Source of the DNA: Pseudoxanthomonas suwonensis 11-1
Lineage (GTDB): Bacteria > Pseudomonadota > Gammaproteobacteria > Xanthomonadales > Xanthomonadaceae
Direction: 5' to 3'
Assembly (NCBI RefSeq): GCF_000185965.1
Contig: NC_014924.1
Location: 2,790,001-2,854,000, forward strand
DNA: 64,000 nucleotides
The notes under the pieces: model-generated
The model's database searches: none
Told to the model about the DNA's origin: nothing
Seen by the model: the letters and a program-made list of their open reading frames with translations, nothing else
Program-made: the position numbers and the translations under genes
Part shown: positions 8,817-17,722 of the stretch, in pieces
Layout of the letters: each line of letters starts with the position of its first letter
Position numbering within the stretch: the stretch's first letter is position 1

Positions 8817-10370
8817 TCAGGGGCAGGCGCGCGCATGGACGAAGGCGAGGTCCTGGTAGTCATAGCTGAAGTCCGCTTCCGGATCGACCTTGGACAGGCG
8901 CAGGGTACCGCCCCTGCGCTCCGGCGGGTGCAGCCAGGCCTCCGCGTCGACGCCATCGTCGTCCCAGTCCACCAGCCAGTCCCCGCCCACCCGCATCAGT
9001 CGTCCGCGCATGCGTGGCGAGCGCGCCGAGGCGAAACCGATGCCGTCCCCGCGCGGGCACAGCGCCACCTCGCCGAACCAGGGATCGCGCCACACGCCCA
9101 GCAGCCCGGCAGCTTCGCGGCGGGTGGCGGGACGGCGCGAGCCGGTGTCGGGCAGCGGCTCGGCCTCGCGCCGCAGCGACCGCTCCTGGTCCAGCAGCGC
9201 GGCGTAGTGGGCCACGTCCAGCTTCGGGTCGGGGCGGGTGTAGCGCTTGGCCAGCACCTGGCCGAGCACGGTACGCGCGTCCTCGGCCTCGCCATTGATG
9301 AGGATCACGATGCCGGTGCGCAGGTCCGGCAGCAGGATCACCGAGGAATACATCCCGGACAGGGTGCCGGTATGGGCAACCTTCCAGTGGCCGTCCACGT
9401 CGGACAGGCGCCAGCCATGGCCGTAGGCGTGGAAGTGGCTGTTGTCCCATTCGCGCATGCGCACGCCGACCGGCATCGGCATGTGGCCGGTCCACGCCGC
9501 GCGGCGCTGCTCCGGCGACAGCCAGGGATGGGCTGGATCCAGCCAGGCGCCGATCCAGCGCAGCATGTCGTCCAGGCTGCAGCGGATGCCGCCGGCGGCC
9601 ATCGAAGTGATGTCGGGGACCTCGCCGCGCTCCGCATCGCGCGCGACGTTGCGCCCGTCCACCCGCCGGTGCGGGCGCGCGATCGGCCCGGCCTCGTCGA
9701 CGTTCCAGCTGCCGACGCGGCAGCCCTGCATTCCCAGCGGCGCGAACACCTGCTCGCGCACCAGGTCGGCGTAGGGCTTGCCACCCGCGGCCGCGGCGAC
9801 CTCGCCCGCCACCACGTACAGCAGGTTGTCGTAGGCATAGCCGGAACGGAAGCTGGTCACCGGCTGCAGGTGCGCCAGGCCGGCGATGATGTCGGCGCGG
9901 GTGAAGTCGTTGGGCTCCGGCCACAGCATCAGGTCGCCGGCCCCCAGGCCCAGGCCGCTGTTGTGCACCAGCAGGTCGCGCACCTGCATGTGCCGGGTCA
10001 CCCACGGATCGTGCATCCGGAACCGCGGCAGGTGCCTGGTGACCGGGTCGTCCCAGCGCAGCCTGCCCTGGTCGGCCAGCCGGGCCAGCACCGCCGCGGT
10101 CATGGCCTTGCTGTTGGAGGCGATCCTGAACAGCGCGTCCGGCGTCACCGGCTCGCCGCTGCCGGCGGCCAGTTCGCCGCGGGTGACCACCGCCGCGACC
10201 TTGCCGTCCTCGACCACGCCGACGGCGATGCCCGGCAGGTCGTAGCGCGCGACCGCCTGGTCGACGGCCTGTTCGACGAAGGCCTGGGCTGGCGCCGGCT
10301 GCGACGCCATCGCCGGGATGCAAAAAAAAGCGGCCGCCAGGGCAGCCGCAGGAGGGAGGAAGCGGGACAT
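8817..10370 (-). CDS. Exported serine hydrolase of the class C beta-lactamase/D-aminopeptidase family
   Basis: A 517-residue protein with a signal peptide (about 1-22). The penicillin-binding fold is shown by SNSK (Ser85, Lys88), the YxN motif YDN (Tyr180, Asn182) and HTG near residue 350 in place of KTG. A C-terminal beta-rich extension of about 130 residues resembles the lipocalin-like domains of esterase or D-aminopeptidase relatives. It likely acts on D-amino-acid peptides in the periplasm rather than as a resistance beta-lactamase. It lies between the TonB receptor and D,D-dipeptidase genes, 10 bp from the latter. Confidence 0.87.
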   Translation of the reverse strand: MSRFLPPAAALAAAFFCIPAMASQPAPAQAFVEQAVDQAVARYDLPGIAVGVVEDGKVAAVVTRGELAAGSGEPVTPDALFRIASNSKAMTAAVLARLADQGRLRWDDPVTRHLPRFRMHDPWVTRHMQVRDLLVHNSGLGLGAGDLMLWPEPNDFTRADIIAGLAHLQPVTSFRSGYAYDNLLYVVAGEVAAAAGGKPYADLVREQVFAPLGMQGCRVGSWNVDEAGPIARPHRRVDGRNVARDAERGEVPDITSMAAGGIRCSLDDMLRWIGAWLDPAHPWLSPEQRRAAWTGHMPMPVGVRMREWDNSHFHAYGHGWRLSDVDGHWKVAHTGTLSGMYSSVILLPDLRTGIVILINGEAEDARTVLGQVLAKRYTRPDPKLDVAHYAALLDQERSLRREAEPLPDTGSRRPATRREAAGLLGVWRDPWFGEVALCPRGDGIGFASARSPRMRGRLMRVGGDWLVDWDDDGVDAEAWLHPPERRGGTLRLSKVDPEADFSYDYQDLAFVHARACP

Positions 10371-10422
10371 CGTGTGCTCCTGGGCCAGGCCCGCCCGGAT
10401 GGACGGGCCCGGCACCGGTACA

Positions 10423-13400
10423 TCAGAAGTTCCAGGTGACCAGCAGCTGGGCGTAGCGCGGCGACTGCCAGCGGGTGCCGGTGCCGAAGGTCGGGCGGTA
10501 GTCGCCCGGCTGCTTCTCGTAGCGGGCGCGCACGTTGATCACTTCCTGGTCGTTGAGCAGGTTGTAGACCGACAGGCGCACCTTCAGGTCGGTGCTCTCC
10601 ACCGGCAGCTGCCAGGTCACGCTGGCGCCGACGTCGTAGATCCACGGCATGCGGCCGAAGGCGCCGCGCGGCGAGTACTCGTACTGGCGCTCGCCATTGG
10701 GCGCGTTGCAGTTGGCCACGCAGATCCAGCCGGTGCCGCCGCCGCTGCCCTCGCTGGTGTAGCTGGCGACCGAATCCTCGCCCGGCCAGGAGGTGCCGAA
10801 GGCGGTGATCGGGCCACCGGACATGGCGGTCACGGTGCCGCCGAACAGCCACTGCTCGTTGAGGCGGTAGCTGCCACGCAGCTTGACCTGGTGGCGGTGG
10901 TCGTTGAACAGGTCGCCGTAGCGCTGGTTGTTGGCCGGGTGGTCCCAGTGCTGGACCATGCCGGTATCGCCGTAGTTGGTGTCGGAGTTGACCGGGCCCT
11001 CGTGGTTGCCCGACAGCTTGGACCACAGGTAGGAGGCGTTGAACGCCCACTTGTCGTCCCAGGCGCGGTCGATCTGGAACTCCACGCCCTTGTATGTCCG
11101 CTCCGGCTTGAAGTAGCCGATGACCTGGTTGCTGCCGGCCATCATGTAGCCCTCGCGCGAGGTGTCGATCGTCACCCAGCCGTCCTGGGCGCAGCCCATG
11201 TCGGTGGTGCCCCACAGGGTGACCTTCTCGCCCGGGTTGGCGATCGGCCACAGGTTGCCGTGGCGCACGCCGCACAGGGCGTTGATGCGCATGTCGTCCA
11301 CCGCGTGGGTCATGTCGCGGTAGGTGGCGTTGACGCCCCAGGACCAGGCCTGGTTGATCATGCTCTGGAAGCCGAGGATGAACTCGTCCTGGTACATCGC
11401 CTCCAGGTCGCGGTCCACGCTCTGGCGCAGGTCGCCGACGCCGATGTTCATGTCGTCGTCGACGCGGCCGATCTGCGCGCCCAGCACCGGGTTCATGTAG
11501 GCCGCGCCGGTGACCGGGTTGGTCGCCGGGGACCAGCCCTCCAGCACGTAGTAGGTGTATTCGTCGACCAGGCCGCCGGCGAAGGTGTAGTTGATGATGT
11601 TGTTGACCGGCAGGTAGTAGCGGCCGGCGTTGCCGAACAGCTTGGTGCGGCCGTCGCCGCGCACGTCCCAGGAGAAGCCGATGCGCGGGGACACCAGGTC
11701 GTCGAGCTTGATGAAGCTCGAACCGGTGGCGGTCTTGTAGTCCAGGCTGTCCACGCGCACGCCGAGGTTCAGCAGCAGGTTCGGGGTGACGCTCCAGTTG
11801 TCCTCGATGTACCAGGCATTGGCATCGGTATCGAACACGCCGCCGTCGCGGCGCTCGCGGCCCATGGCAACCTCGGTCACGCCGGCCGGCACGGTGGCGC
11901 CATTGCCCAGCACCGCGCCCGGCGTGTAGGAGTAGATGGTGAAGCGCTGCGCCGTCGGGCCCGGGTAGAAGGTCGTGCGGTCGGTGGTCATGGTCTCGGT
12001 GTCCAGGCCGAACCGCAGCAGGTGGTCGCCGAGGGTCCACTCGAAGTCCAGGCGGCCGACCTCGCGCTCGTCATGGTGGTCGACCACCGACGCCGAGGAG
12101 CTGGGATGGCAGCTGACCAGCGGCCGGCCCATGTCGTTGTAGATCGCGTTGTAGCTGGAATTGATGATCACCTGCGCGCACTGCTCGTCCGACGGCGAGG
12201 TGACCACGCTCTTGCTGCGGTTGGTGCCGTACATCGCCTTGGCGACGAAGTTCTCGCCGAAGCGGCCGGTCCAGGTGAGCGAACCGCTCTTGCCGCCGCT
12301 TTCGGAGGTGCTCACGCCGCTGAGCGCACCGCGCTCGCGGCCATCCCAGTCGTAGCCGTAGGTGGTGGTGTCGGTCTCGGCCTCGTCGGAGAAGGCCAGC
12401 AGCTCCAGCAGGTGGTTCTCGTTGATGTTCCAGTCGAGCTTGGCGCCCCAGAAGCCGTTGTTGGCGTCGCCCTTGTTCCAGCTGGCGCCGGAGCTGAGGG
12501 TGTAGCCGGAGTCGACCTTCTGCTGCTCGTACATGGCGAAAATGAACAGCTTGTCGCGGACCAGCGGGCCGGACGCCCAGGCATTGCCCTTGATCAGGTC
12601 GCGCTCGTCGCGGCTGGAGCGGTAATCCACCGGCACCGGGTTGCCGGCGCCGTCCACGTCGTAGAAGCGGTGGTCGTCGGCCTTGGAACGGAAGGCCTCC
12701 GGCTCGAAGGTGAACTCGACGCCGCCCTTGAGCTCGTTGGTACCCGAGCGGGTCACCGCGTTGATCACGCCGCCGGTGCTGCGGCCGAACTCCACCGAGT
12801 AGCCGCCGGTCTTGATCTGGAACTGGTCGAAGAAGGCGAACGGCGCGCTGGAGAAGCTCTGCCGGCGGTAGAAGTCGGTGACGTTGAGGCCGTTGATGTA
12901 GACCGAGTTCTCGGCGATCGACGAGCCGCCGAAGGAAATGCCGCCCAGCGAGGAATTACCGCCGATCACGCCCGGCGCCAGCATCGCCACCGAGGCCAGG
13001 TCCGGGGCCACCGGCAGGCGCCCGATCTCCTCGCGGTTGACGTTGGTCGCCGTCTCGATCGAGAACACGTCGACGCGGTTGACCACGCGCGACCCGACCA
13101 CCTCGATCGTATCCAGGTTGGCCACGGCACCGTCGCTGCCGAGGTTGACCGAGGTCGTGCCACCCAGCGACACGCTGACCTCGACCGGCGCGCCTACCGG
13201 CTGGCCATCGCGCAGCACCTGCAGGCGGTAGTTGCCGACCGGCAGCTGGCTCAGGCGGTAGCTGCCGTCGTTGCCGGCAGTGACGGTACGGCTCAGGCCG
13301 GTCTGCTCGCTGGTCAGCACCAGCTGGTCGCCGGCAGCCGCGCGTCCGGCCACCGCGCCGGTCGCGCTCTGCGCCATCGCCAGCGGAGCCATGCTGCCCA

Positions 13401-13455
13401 TGCACGCGCCCAGCGCAACGGCCAGGGCCGCCTTCCTCAGGATCCTGCTGTTCAT
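10423..13455 (-). CDS. Oar-type TonB-dependent receptor with N-terminal carboxypeptidase-like domain
   Basis: A 1010-residue protein: signal peptide about 1-29, a carboxypeptidase-regulatory-like Ig domain about 30-100 (typified by GSYRLSQLPVGNYRLQV), a plug domain about 115-235, then a large beta-barrel ending in a C-terminal aromatic residue (VTWNF), the usual outer-membrane signature. This architecture is common in Xanthomonadales Oar-like receptors for peptides and other large ligands. Its ATG overlaps the stop of the upstream transglutaminase gene by 4 bp, indicating translational coupling. Neighbouring murein peptidases suggest muropeptides as ligand, which is inference. Confidence 0.93.
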   Translation of the reverse strand: MNSRILRKAALAVALGACMGSMAPLAMAQSATGAVAGRAAAGDQLVLTSEQTGLSRTVTAGNDGSYRLSQLPVGNYRLQVLRDGQPVGAPVEVSVSLGGTTSVNLGSDGAVANLDTIEVVGSRVVNRVDVFSIETATNVNREEIGRLPVAPDLASVAMLAPGVIGGNSSLGGISFGGSSIAENSVYINGLNVTDFYRRQSFSSAPFAFFDQFQIKTGGYSVEFGRSTGGVINAVTRSGTNELKGGVEFTFEPEAFRSKADDHRFYDVDGAGNPVPVDYRSSRDERDLIKGNAWASGPLVRDKLFIFAMYEQQKVDSGYTLSSGASWNKGDANNGFWGAKLDWNINENHLLELLAFSDEAETDTTTYGYDWDGRERGALSGVSTSESGGKSGSLTWTGRFGENFVAKAMYGTNRSKSVVTSPSDEQCAQVIINSSYNAIYNDMGRPLVSCHPSSSASVVDHHDEREVGRLDFEWTLGDHLLRFGLDTETMTTDRTTFYPGPTAQRFTIYSYTPGAVLGNGATVPAGVTEVAMGRERRDGGVFDTDANAWYIEDNWSVTPNLLLNLGVRVDSLDYKTATGSSFIKLDDLVSPRIGFSWDVRGDGRTKLFGNAGRYYLPVNNIINYTFAGGLVDEYTYYVLEGWSPATNPVTGAAYMNPVLGAQIGRVDDDMNIGVGDLRQSVDRDLEAMYQDEFILGFQSMINQAWSWGVNATYRDMTHAVDDMRINALCGVRHGNLWPIANPGEKVTLWGTTDMGCAQDGWVTIDTSREGYMMAGSNQVIGYFKPERTYKGVEFQIDRAWDDKWAFNASYLWSKLSGNHEGPVNSDTNYGDTGMVQHWDHPANNQRYGDLFNDHRHQVKLRGSYRLNEQWLFGGTVTAMSGGPITAFGTSWPGEDSVASYTSEGSGGGTGWICVANCNAPNGERQYEYSPRGAFGRMPWIYDVGASVTWQLPVESTDLKVRLSVYNLLNDQEVINVRARYEKQPGDYRPTFGTGTRWQSPRYAQLLVTWNF

Positions 13456-15014
13456 CCCCGTGTCTCTCCCACAGTGGTGTTGGTGTGTTCCCCGCCCGTC
13501 CGTCCGCCGTCAGGCGGCAGCATCCGCCACTGGAACCGGTAGTCCCACTGGTCGAAATAGAGGTTCCCGCCGCGCCATTCGGCCTCGCCACGCTGCGAGT
13601 CCACGGTCTCGGAGCGGAAGTGGGTCTTGGCGGGCACGAAGTCGCGGGCGTAGTCGTCGTTGAAGGCGATGCGGTAGGCGTCCAGGCCGCCCAGGTAGAA
13701 CCAGCGCAGCGCCGGGTCGTCGCTTTCCAGCCGGCCGGTGGTCACGTCCATCGGCAGCCAGCCGTAGGGGGCCAGGTACAGCCAGCCCCAGTCATGCATG
13801 TTGTCGTAGCCGACGTCCTCGTCGGAGTAGGTCCAGCCGGACTGCCAGCGCGCGGGAATGCCGTTGAGCCGCAGCAGGCTGACCAGCAGCAGCGTCTGCT
13901 GGCCGCAGTCGGCATGGCCGGCACCGAGGGCGTAGTCGCTGATGTTGGAGATGGTCGAGTACTCGCGCGCGCCGGCCCAGGGAATCCGGTCCACGGCCGC
14001 GAACAGCTTCTGCGCGATCCGGTACGGGTTGGTCTCCCCGCCCACCACCTGTCGCGAGAACGCACGCAGCCGCGGGGTGAACACCACGTGCGGCGCGCGC
14101 TCGGCCAGGTACGGCGCCAGCGCCGGGTCGTCGCGCTCCACCGGCACCACCTTGTCCGGGTCGACCGGGACATGCCGGGCATGCACGGTCAGCTCGTAGG
14201 TGATGGAGAACGCGGTCGGCTTGCCGGCCTCCGCCTTGCCTTCCAGGTAGACCGTGCGCATCGGTGCGTCTTCCGGCGCGACCTGGCCGCCGGCCGGCGA
14301 GGTGCCGACCAGGTGGATGCCTTCCTGCTGCCCGGGTATCGCCCGCGGATACGGGATCCAGGCACGTATCGTCTCGCCCGCGGGCACCGCGTCGGCATCG
14401 ACCACCAGCGACTGGGTCACCTCCAGCCGGCGCGGAGCCACGCTGGTGGCACCGGAGGCCGCTGCGGCCAGCACTTCGGCATGGTGCGGATGCAGGCGTT
14501 CGAACGGACCTTCGCTAAATGGCTTCACCGGCGGTGCGCGGCGTGCCGCGGCCTCGGGACTGAGCCGGAACAGGTTGGACACCGCGCGCTTGAACCAGCG
14601 GCGCTCCCCGTCGATGTCCATGTGTTCGACCAGCCCGGCGGCATCCCAGGCCTCGAACTCGGCCTCGCGCAGGTCCGGCACCTGCCGCCGCAACTGCGCC
14701 AGCACGGCTTCGCGGTCGAGGCTGAAGTCCAGGCGGATGCGGCGCATGCGCTCGCGTTCGAACTCCAGCGCGCGGCGCTCCCCGGCCCCCATGCCGTCCG
14801 TGGCCAGCCGCGCGGCGATGCGCGACTCGGCCTCGGCGAAGCGTCCCGCGTCGACCGCGGCAACCACCTGCGGCAGGTCGTCCGGGGTGGCGGCCATCGC
14901 GCTCCCCAGCACGAGGCCCAGCAGCAGCCCGGCGCCAGCGAGAGGCAAGCGCCCGCCGCGGACCTGGGTCCGCGCTTTGGCGAGTGCCGCTGGTTGGCGA
15001 AAGCTGGCTTCCAC
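13452..15014 (-). CDS. Exported transglutaminase-like cysteine protease
   Basis: A 520-residue protein with a GTG start at 15014 preceded by a GGGAAG ribosome site; the hydrophobic segment at about 22-42 is a signal peptide. Residues about 320-430 form the transglutaminase core with an intact triad: Cys370 (HADCGQQ), His407 (NMHDW) and Asp423 (PMDVT). The N-terminal half is alpha-helical, followed by a beta domain. Bacterial members are mostly peptidases or amidases. It is the first gene of the minus-strand operon and overlaps the TonB receptor gene by 4 bp. An ATG much further upstream would reach into the divergent gene, so GTG is preferred. Confidence 0.85.
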   Translation of the reverse strand: MEASFRQPAALAKARTQVRGGRLPLAGAGLLLGLVLGSAMAATPDDLPQVVAAVDAGRFAEAESRIAARLATDGMGAGERRALEFERERMRRIRLDFSLDREAVLAQLRRQVPDLREAEFEAWDAAGLVEHMDIDGERRWFKRAVSNLFRLSPEAAARRAPPVKPFSEGPFERLHPHHAEVLAAAASGATSVAPRRLEVTQSLVVDADAVPAGETIRAWIPYPRAIPGQQEGIHLVGTSPAGGQVAPEDAPMRTVYLEGKAEAGKPTAFSITYELTVHARHVPVDPDKVVPVERDDPALAPYLAERAPHVVFTPRLRAFSRQVVGGETNPYRIAQKLFAAVDRIPWAGAREYSTISNISDYALGAGHADCGQQTLLLVSLLRLNGIPARWQSGWTYSDEDVGYDNMHDWGWLYLAPYGWLPMDVTTGRLESDDPALRWFYLGGLDAYRIAFNDDYARDFVPAKTHFRSETVDSQRGEAEWRGGNLYFDQWDYRFQWRMLPPDGGRTGGEHTNTTVGETRG

Positions 15015-15046
15015 GACGACACTTCCCGCGTGCGGTGGTGTTGCCG

Positions 15047-15121
15047 ATGTAACACGCGCTGCGGGCCGGGTCAATAATTTATTCTTGACGCCGCAAATAA
15101 CTGGAATAACTATTCTTGACG
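15047..15121. promoter_or_regulatory. Divergent promoter/operator region with paired TATTCTTGACG repeats
   Basis: This AT-rich island separates the two divergent runs. The 11-bp repeat TATTCTTGACG occurs at 15080-15090 and 15111-15121, 31 bp (three helical turns) apart. Each copy lies in an inverted repeat: AATAA-T-TTATT at 15073-15083 and GAATA-AC-TATTC at 15104-15115. On the minus strand a -35-like TTGACC (15069-15074) and a -10-like TTACAT (15047-15052) with a 16-bp spacer could drive the transglutaminase gene. The repeats are candidate sites for the RpiR-type regulator encoded at 17723; that link is inference. Confidence 0.55.
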
Positions 15122-15147
15122 AACACGCCCCAGGGGAGTCGCCCACC

Positions 15148-16587
15148 ATGAAAGTCCGCGACGCGCGGAGCACCCCGGTTCGCAGGCGCCTTGCCTGGGC
15201 GGGCCCGATGCTGGCAGCCCTGCTGCTGCCGGCCACCGCCTGGTCCACGCCGGCGCAGGCCGACGCCCCGACGTCGGTCATCGGCGTGCGCCAGTCCCAG
15301 CTCGATCCCGGTTACTGGATCGCCCGGCTCGAACAGCCGGACCGCGTCATCCTCGACCGCGAGGGCATCGCCGCGCAGAACGCGCGCATGCGCGCCGAAG
15401 ACGCTTCGATCCAGGACATCGCCGCCCTGCCCGATCCGCTGCCGCGCGGGTTCGTGCGCGCACAGGTCGAAAAGCTGTCCTCGCCCCCCGCCCGCAGCCT
15501 CTACGACGGGCAGGGCAAGGAGGTACCGCCGCGCACCCTCGCCAACCTGCAGCGCGAGCTCGCGCTGGACGCGATCCCCGCCAGCCGTCCGCTGCAGTAC
15601 GGGCTGGTCGTGCACCGCGCCGCGTTGCGCGCGTTCCCGACCTCGCTGCGGGTGTTCTCCTCGCCCGGCGACACCGATATCGACCGCTTCCAGGAATCGG
15701 CGCTGTTCCCGGGCGATGCGGTGGCGGTGCTGCACGAGAGCCGCGACCGCCAATGGCTGTTCGTGGCCTCCGAGCGCTACAGCGCCTGGATCGAGGCGCG
15801 CCATGTCGCCCTTGGCAAGCGCGAAGAGGTGCTGGGCTACGCCAGCCGCGCCCCGTACATCGTGGTCACCGGCGCCACGGTCCGCACCACCTACACCCCG
15901 GACGAGCCGCGGGTCTCGGCCCTGCAGCTGGACATGGGCCTGCGCCTGCCGCTGCGCACCGGGCTGGATCCGTCGCAGGCCGTGAACGGCCAGCATCCCT
16001 ACGCGTCGCACGTGGTCGACCTGCCCGCGCGCCGCGCCGACGGCAGCCTGGAGTTCGTGCCGGCGCTGGTCCCGCGCTCGGCGGACGTCGCCGACGACTA
16101 CCTGCCGCTGACCCCGGCCAACCTCGTCACCCAGGCCTTCAAGTTCCTGGGCGAGCGCTATGGCTGGGGCCATTCCTACGACGCGCGCGACTGCAGCGGC
16201 TTCGTCTCCGAGATCTACCGCAGCTTCGGCATGCTGGTCCCGCGCAACACCCGCGACCAGGCGGTGAGCCCGGCGCTGGACCGGATCGCCTTCGAGCCCG
16301 GCGACGATGCCGCGCGCCGCCAGGCCGCGGTGCGCGGGCTGCAGGCGGGCGACCTGGTCTACATCCCCGGCCACGTGATGATGGCCATCGGCCACGAGGA
16401 CGGGATGGCCTACATGATCCACGACACCAGCGGCGGCGGCTGGCGCGGTGCCGACGGCAGCCGCGTGCGCGCCGGCCTCAATGGCGTCTCGGTGACCCCG
16501 CTGGACCCGCTGCTGTTCAACGACAACGAGACCTACGTGGACCGCATGACCAGCATCCAGCGGGTCCGCCCGCGTACTTCTCCCTGA
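15148..16587 (+). CDS. Exported NlpC/P60-family murein peptidase
   Basis: A 479-residue protein with a signal peptide (about 1-37). Two SH3-like regions (about 150-290) precede a C-terminal NlpC/P60 domain with catalytic Cys349 (RDCSGFVSE), His409 (PGHVMMAI) and a third polar residue, His425. Homologues cut the gamma-D-Glu to diamino-acid bond of stem peptides and release L-Ala-D-Glu. It ends 8 bp before the dipeptide epimerase gene, whose substrate is exactly that dipeptide, and starts a five-gene plus-strand operon. AGGGGAG sits upstream of the ATG. Confidence 0.92.
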   Translation: MKVRDARSTPVRRRLAWAGPMLAALLLPATAWSTPAQADAPTSVIGVRQSQLDPGYWIARLEQPDRVILDREGIAAQNARMRAEDASIQDIAALPDPLPRGFVRAQVEKLSSPPARSLYDGQGKEVPPRTLANLQRELALDAIPASRPLQYGLVVHRAALRAFPTSLRVFSSPGDTDIDRFQESALFPGDAVAVLHESRDRQWLFVASERYSAWIEARHVALGKREEVLGYASRAPYIVVTGATVRTTYTPDEPRVSALQLDMGLRLPLRTGLDPSQAVNGQHPYASHVVDLPARRADGSLEFVPALVPRSADVADDYLPLTPANLVTQAFKFLGERYGWGHSYDARDCSGFVSEIYRSFGMLVPRNTRDQAVSPALDRIAFEPGDDAARRQAAVRGLQAGDLVYIPGHVMMAIGHEDGMAYMIHDTSGGGWRGADGSRVRAGLNGVSVTPLDPLLFNDNETYVDRMTSIQRVRPRTSP

Positions 16588-16595
16588 GAGCCCAA

Positions 16596-17693
16596 GTGAA
16601 GATCACCGACATCGAACTGCGCATGCTGCGCGTGCCGCTGAAGACCCCGTTCAAGACCGCGCTGCGCACGGTCGACACGGTGGAGGACATCGTGGTCCTG
16701 GTGCGCACCGACACCGGCCATACCGGCCATGGCGAGGCACCCGCCACGGCGGTGATCACCGGCGACACCCACGGTTCCATCGCCGAGGCGATCGAGCGCT
16801 TCATCAAGCCGCGCCTGATCGGCCAGGAGATCGCCAACCTCAACCGCATCTGCGGCCTGGTCCAGGGCGCGCTGGAGCGCAACACCAGCGCCAAGGCGGC
16901 GGTGGAGATCGCGATCTATGACCTCTGGGGCCAGCTGTACGACGCGCCGCTGTACAAGATGCTCGGCGGTGGCGACCCGGTGATCACCACCGACATCACC
17001 ATCTCGGTGGACCACATCGACAAGATGGTGGCCGACTCGATCTCGGCGGTGGAGCGCGGCTTCGACTCGCTGAAGATCAAGGTGGGCAAGGACATCGGCC
17101 TGGACATCGAACGGGTCAAGGCGATCCACGCCGCGGTCGAGGGCCGCGCCCTGCTGCGCCTGGACGCGAACCAGGGGTGGACTGCCAAGCAGGCCGTATA
17201 CGCCATGCACGCGCTGGAGAACGCCGGCGTGCTGCTGGAACTGCTGGAACAGCCGGTCAAGGCCGCCGACATCGAAGGCCTGAAGTACGTCACCGACCGC
17301 GTCCATACCCCGGTGATGGCCGACGAGAGCGTGTTCGGCCCGGAACAGGTGTTCGACCTGATCCAGCGCCGTGCCGCCGACATCATCAACATCAAGCTGA
17401 TGAAGACCGGCGGCCTGTCCAATGCCATCCGCATCGCCGACATCGCCTCGATCTATGGCATGCAATGCATGATCGGCTGCATGATCGAGTCGGCCATCTC
17501 GGTGGCCGCGGCGGTGCACCTGGCGGTGGCCAAGTCCGACGCGATCAGCAAGGTCGACCTCGACGGCCCCTCGCTGGGCCAGTTCAACCCGGTCGAGGGC
17601 GGGGTCATCTTCAACGAATCGGAGATCAGCATCACCGACGCGCCGGGCCTGGGCATCCGCGAGATCCAGGGCCTGGAGCCGCTGGCGCGCTGA
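16596..17693 (+). CDS. L-Ala-D/L-Glu (dipeptide) epimerase, enolase superfamily
   Basis: A 365-residue cytoplasmic enzyme starting with GTG at 16596. The muconate-lactonising subgroup residues are in place: KxK (Lys160, Lys162), metal ligands Asp190 (LDANQGW), Glu218 (LEQP) and Asp243 (ADES), and Lys267/Lys270 on the opposite face. These positions match Bacillus subtilis YkfB and E. coli YcjG almost exactly. It converts L-Ala-D-Glu from murein into L-Ala-L-Glu, which ordinary dipeptidases can use. Placed between the endopeptidase and the regulator, it anchors the murein-peptide interpretation. Confidence 0.94.
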   Translation: MKITDIELRMLRVPLKTPFKTALRTVDTVEDIVVLVRTDTGHTGHGEAPATAVITGDTHGSIAEAIERFIKPRLIGQEIANLNRICGLVQGALERNTSAKAAVEIAIYDLWGQLYDAPLYKMLGGGDPVITTDITISVDHIDKMVADSISAVERGFDSLKIKVGKDIGLDIERVKAIHAAVEGRALLRLDANQGWTAKQAVYAMHALENAGVLLELLEQPVKAADIEGLKYVTDRVHTPVMADESVFGPEQVFDLIQRRAADIINIKLMKTGGLSNAIRIADIASIYGMQCMIGCMIESAISVAAAVHLAVAKSDAISKVDLDGPSLGQFNPVEGGVIFNESEISITDAPGLGIREIQGLEPLAR

Positions 17694-17722
17694 GCGCCGG
17701 TTGCCAGGCCACGGCCCCACGG

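Noticed and set aside
8817-10370. Resistance beta-lactamase (AmpC)
   Set aside because: The fold fits, but the KTG motif is HTG, a C-terminal domain is added and the context is peptide degradation; an esterase or D-aminopeptidase role is more likely.
10318-13542. Long plus-strand open frame (over 1000 codons) opposite the Oar-type TonB receptor
   Set aside because: It is the complement of a clear receptor gene; high GC leaves the opposite strand open. Its translation is Val/Ala/Gly/His-rich with no family features.
15753-17693. 646-codon frame ending with the epimerase
   Set aside because: The first 280 codons overlap the NlpC/P60 gene in another frame; the true epimerase begins at the GTG at 16596.
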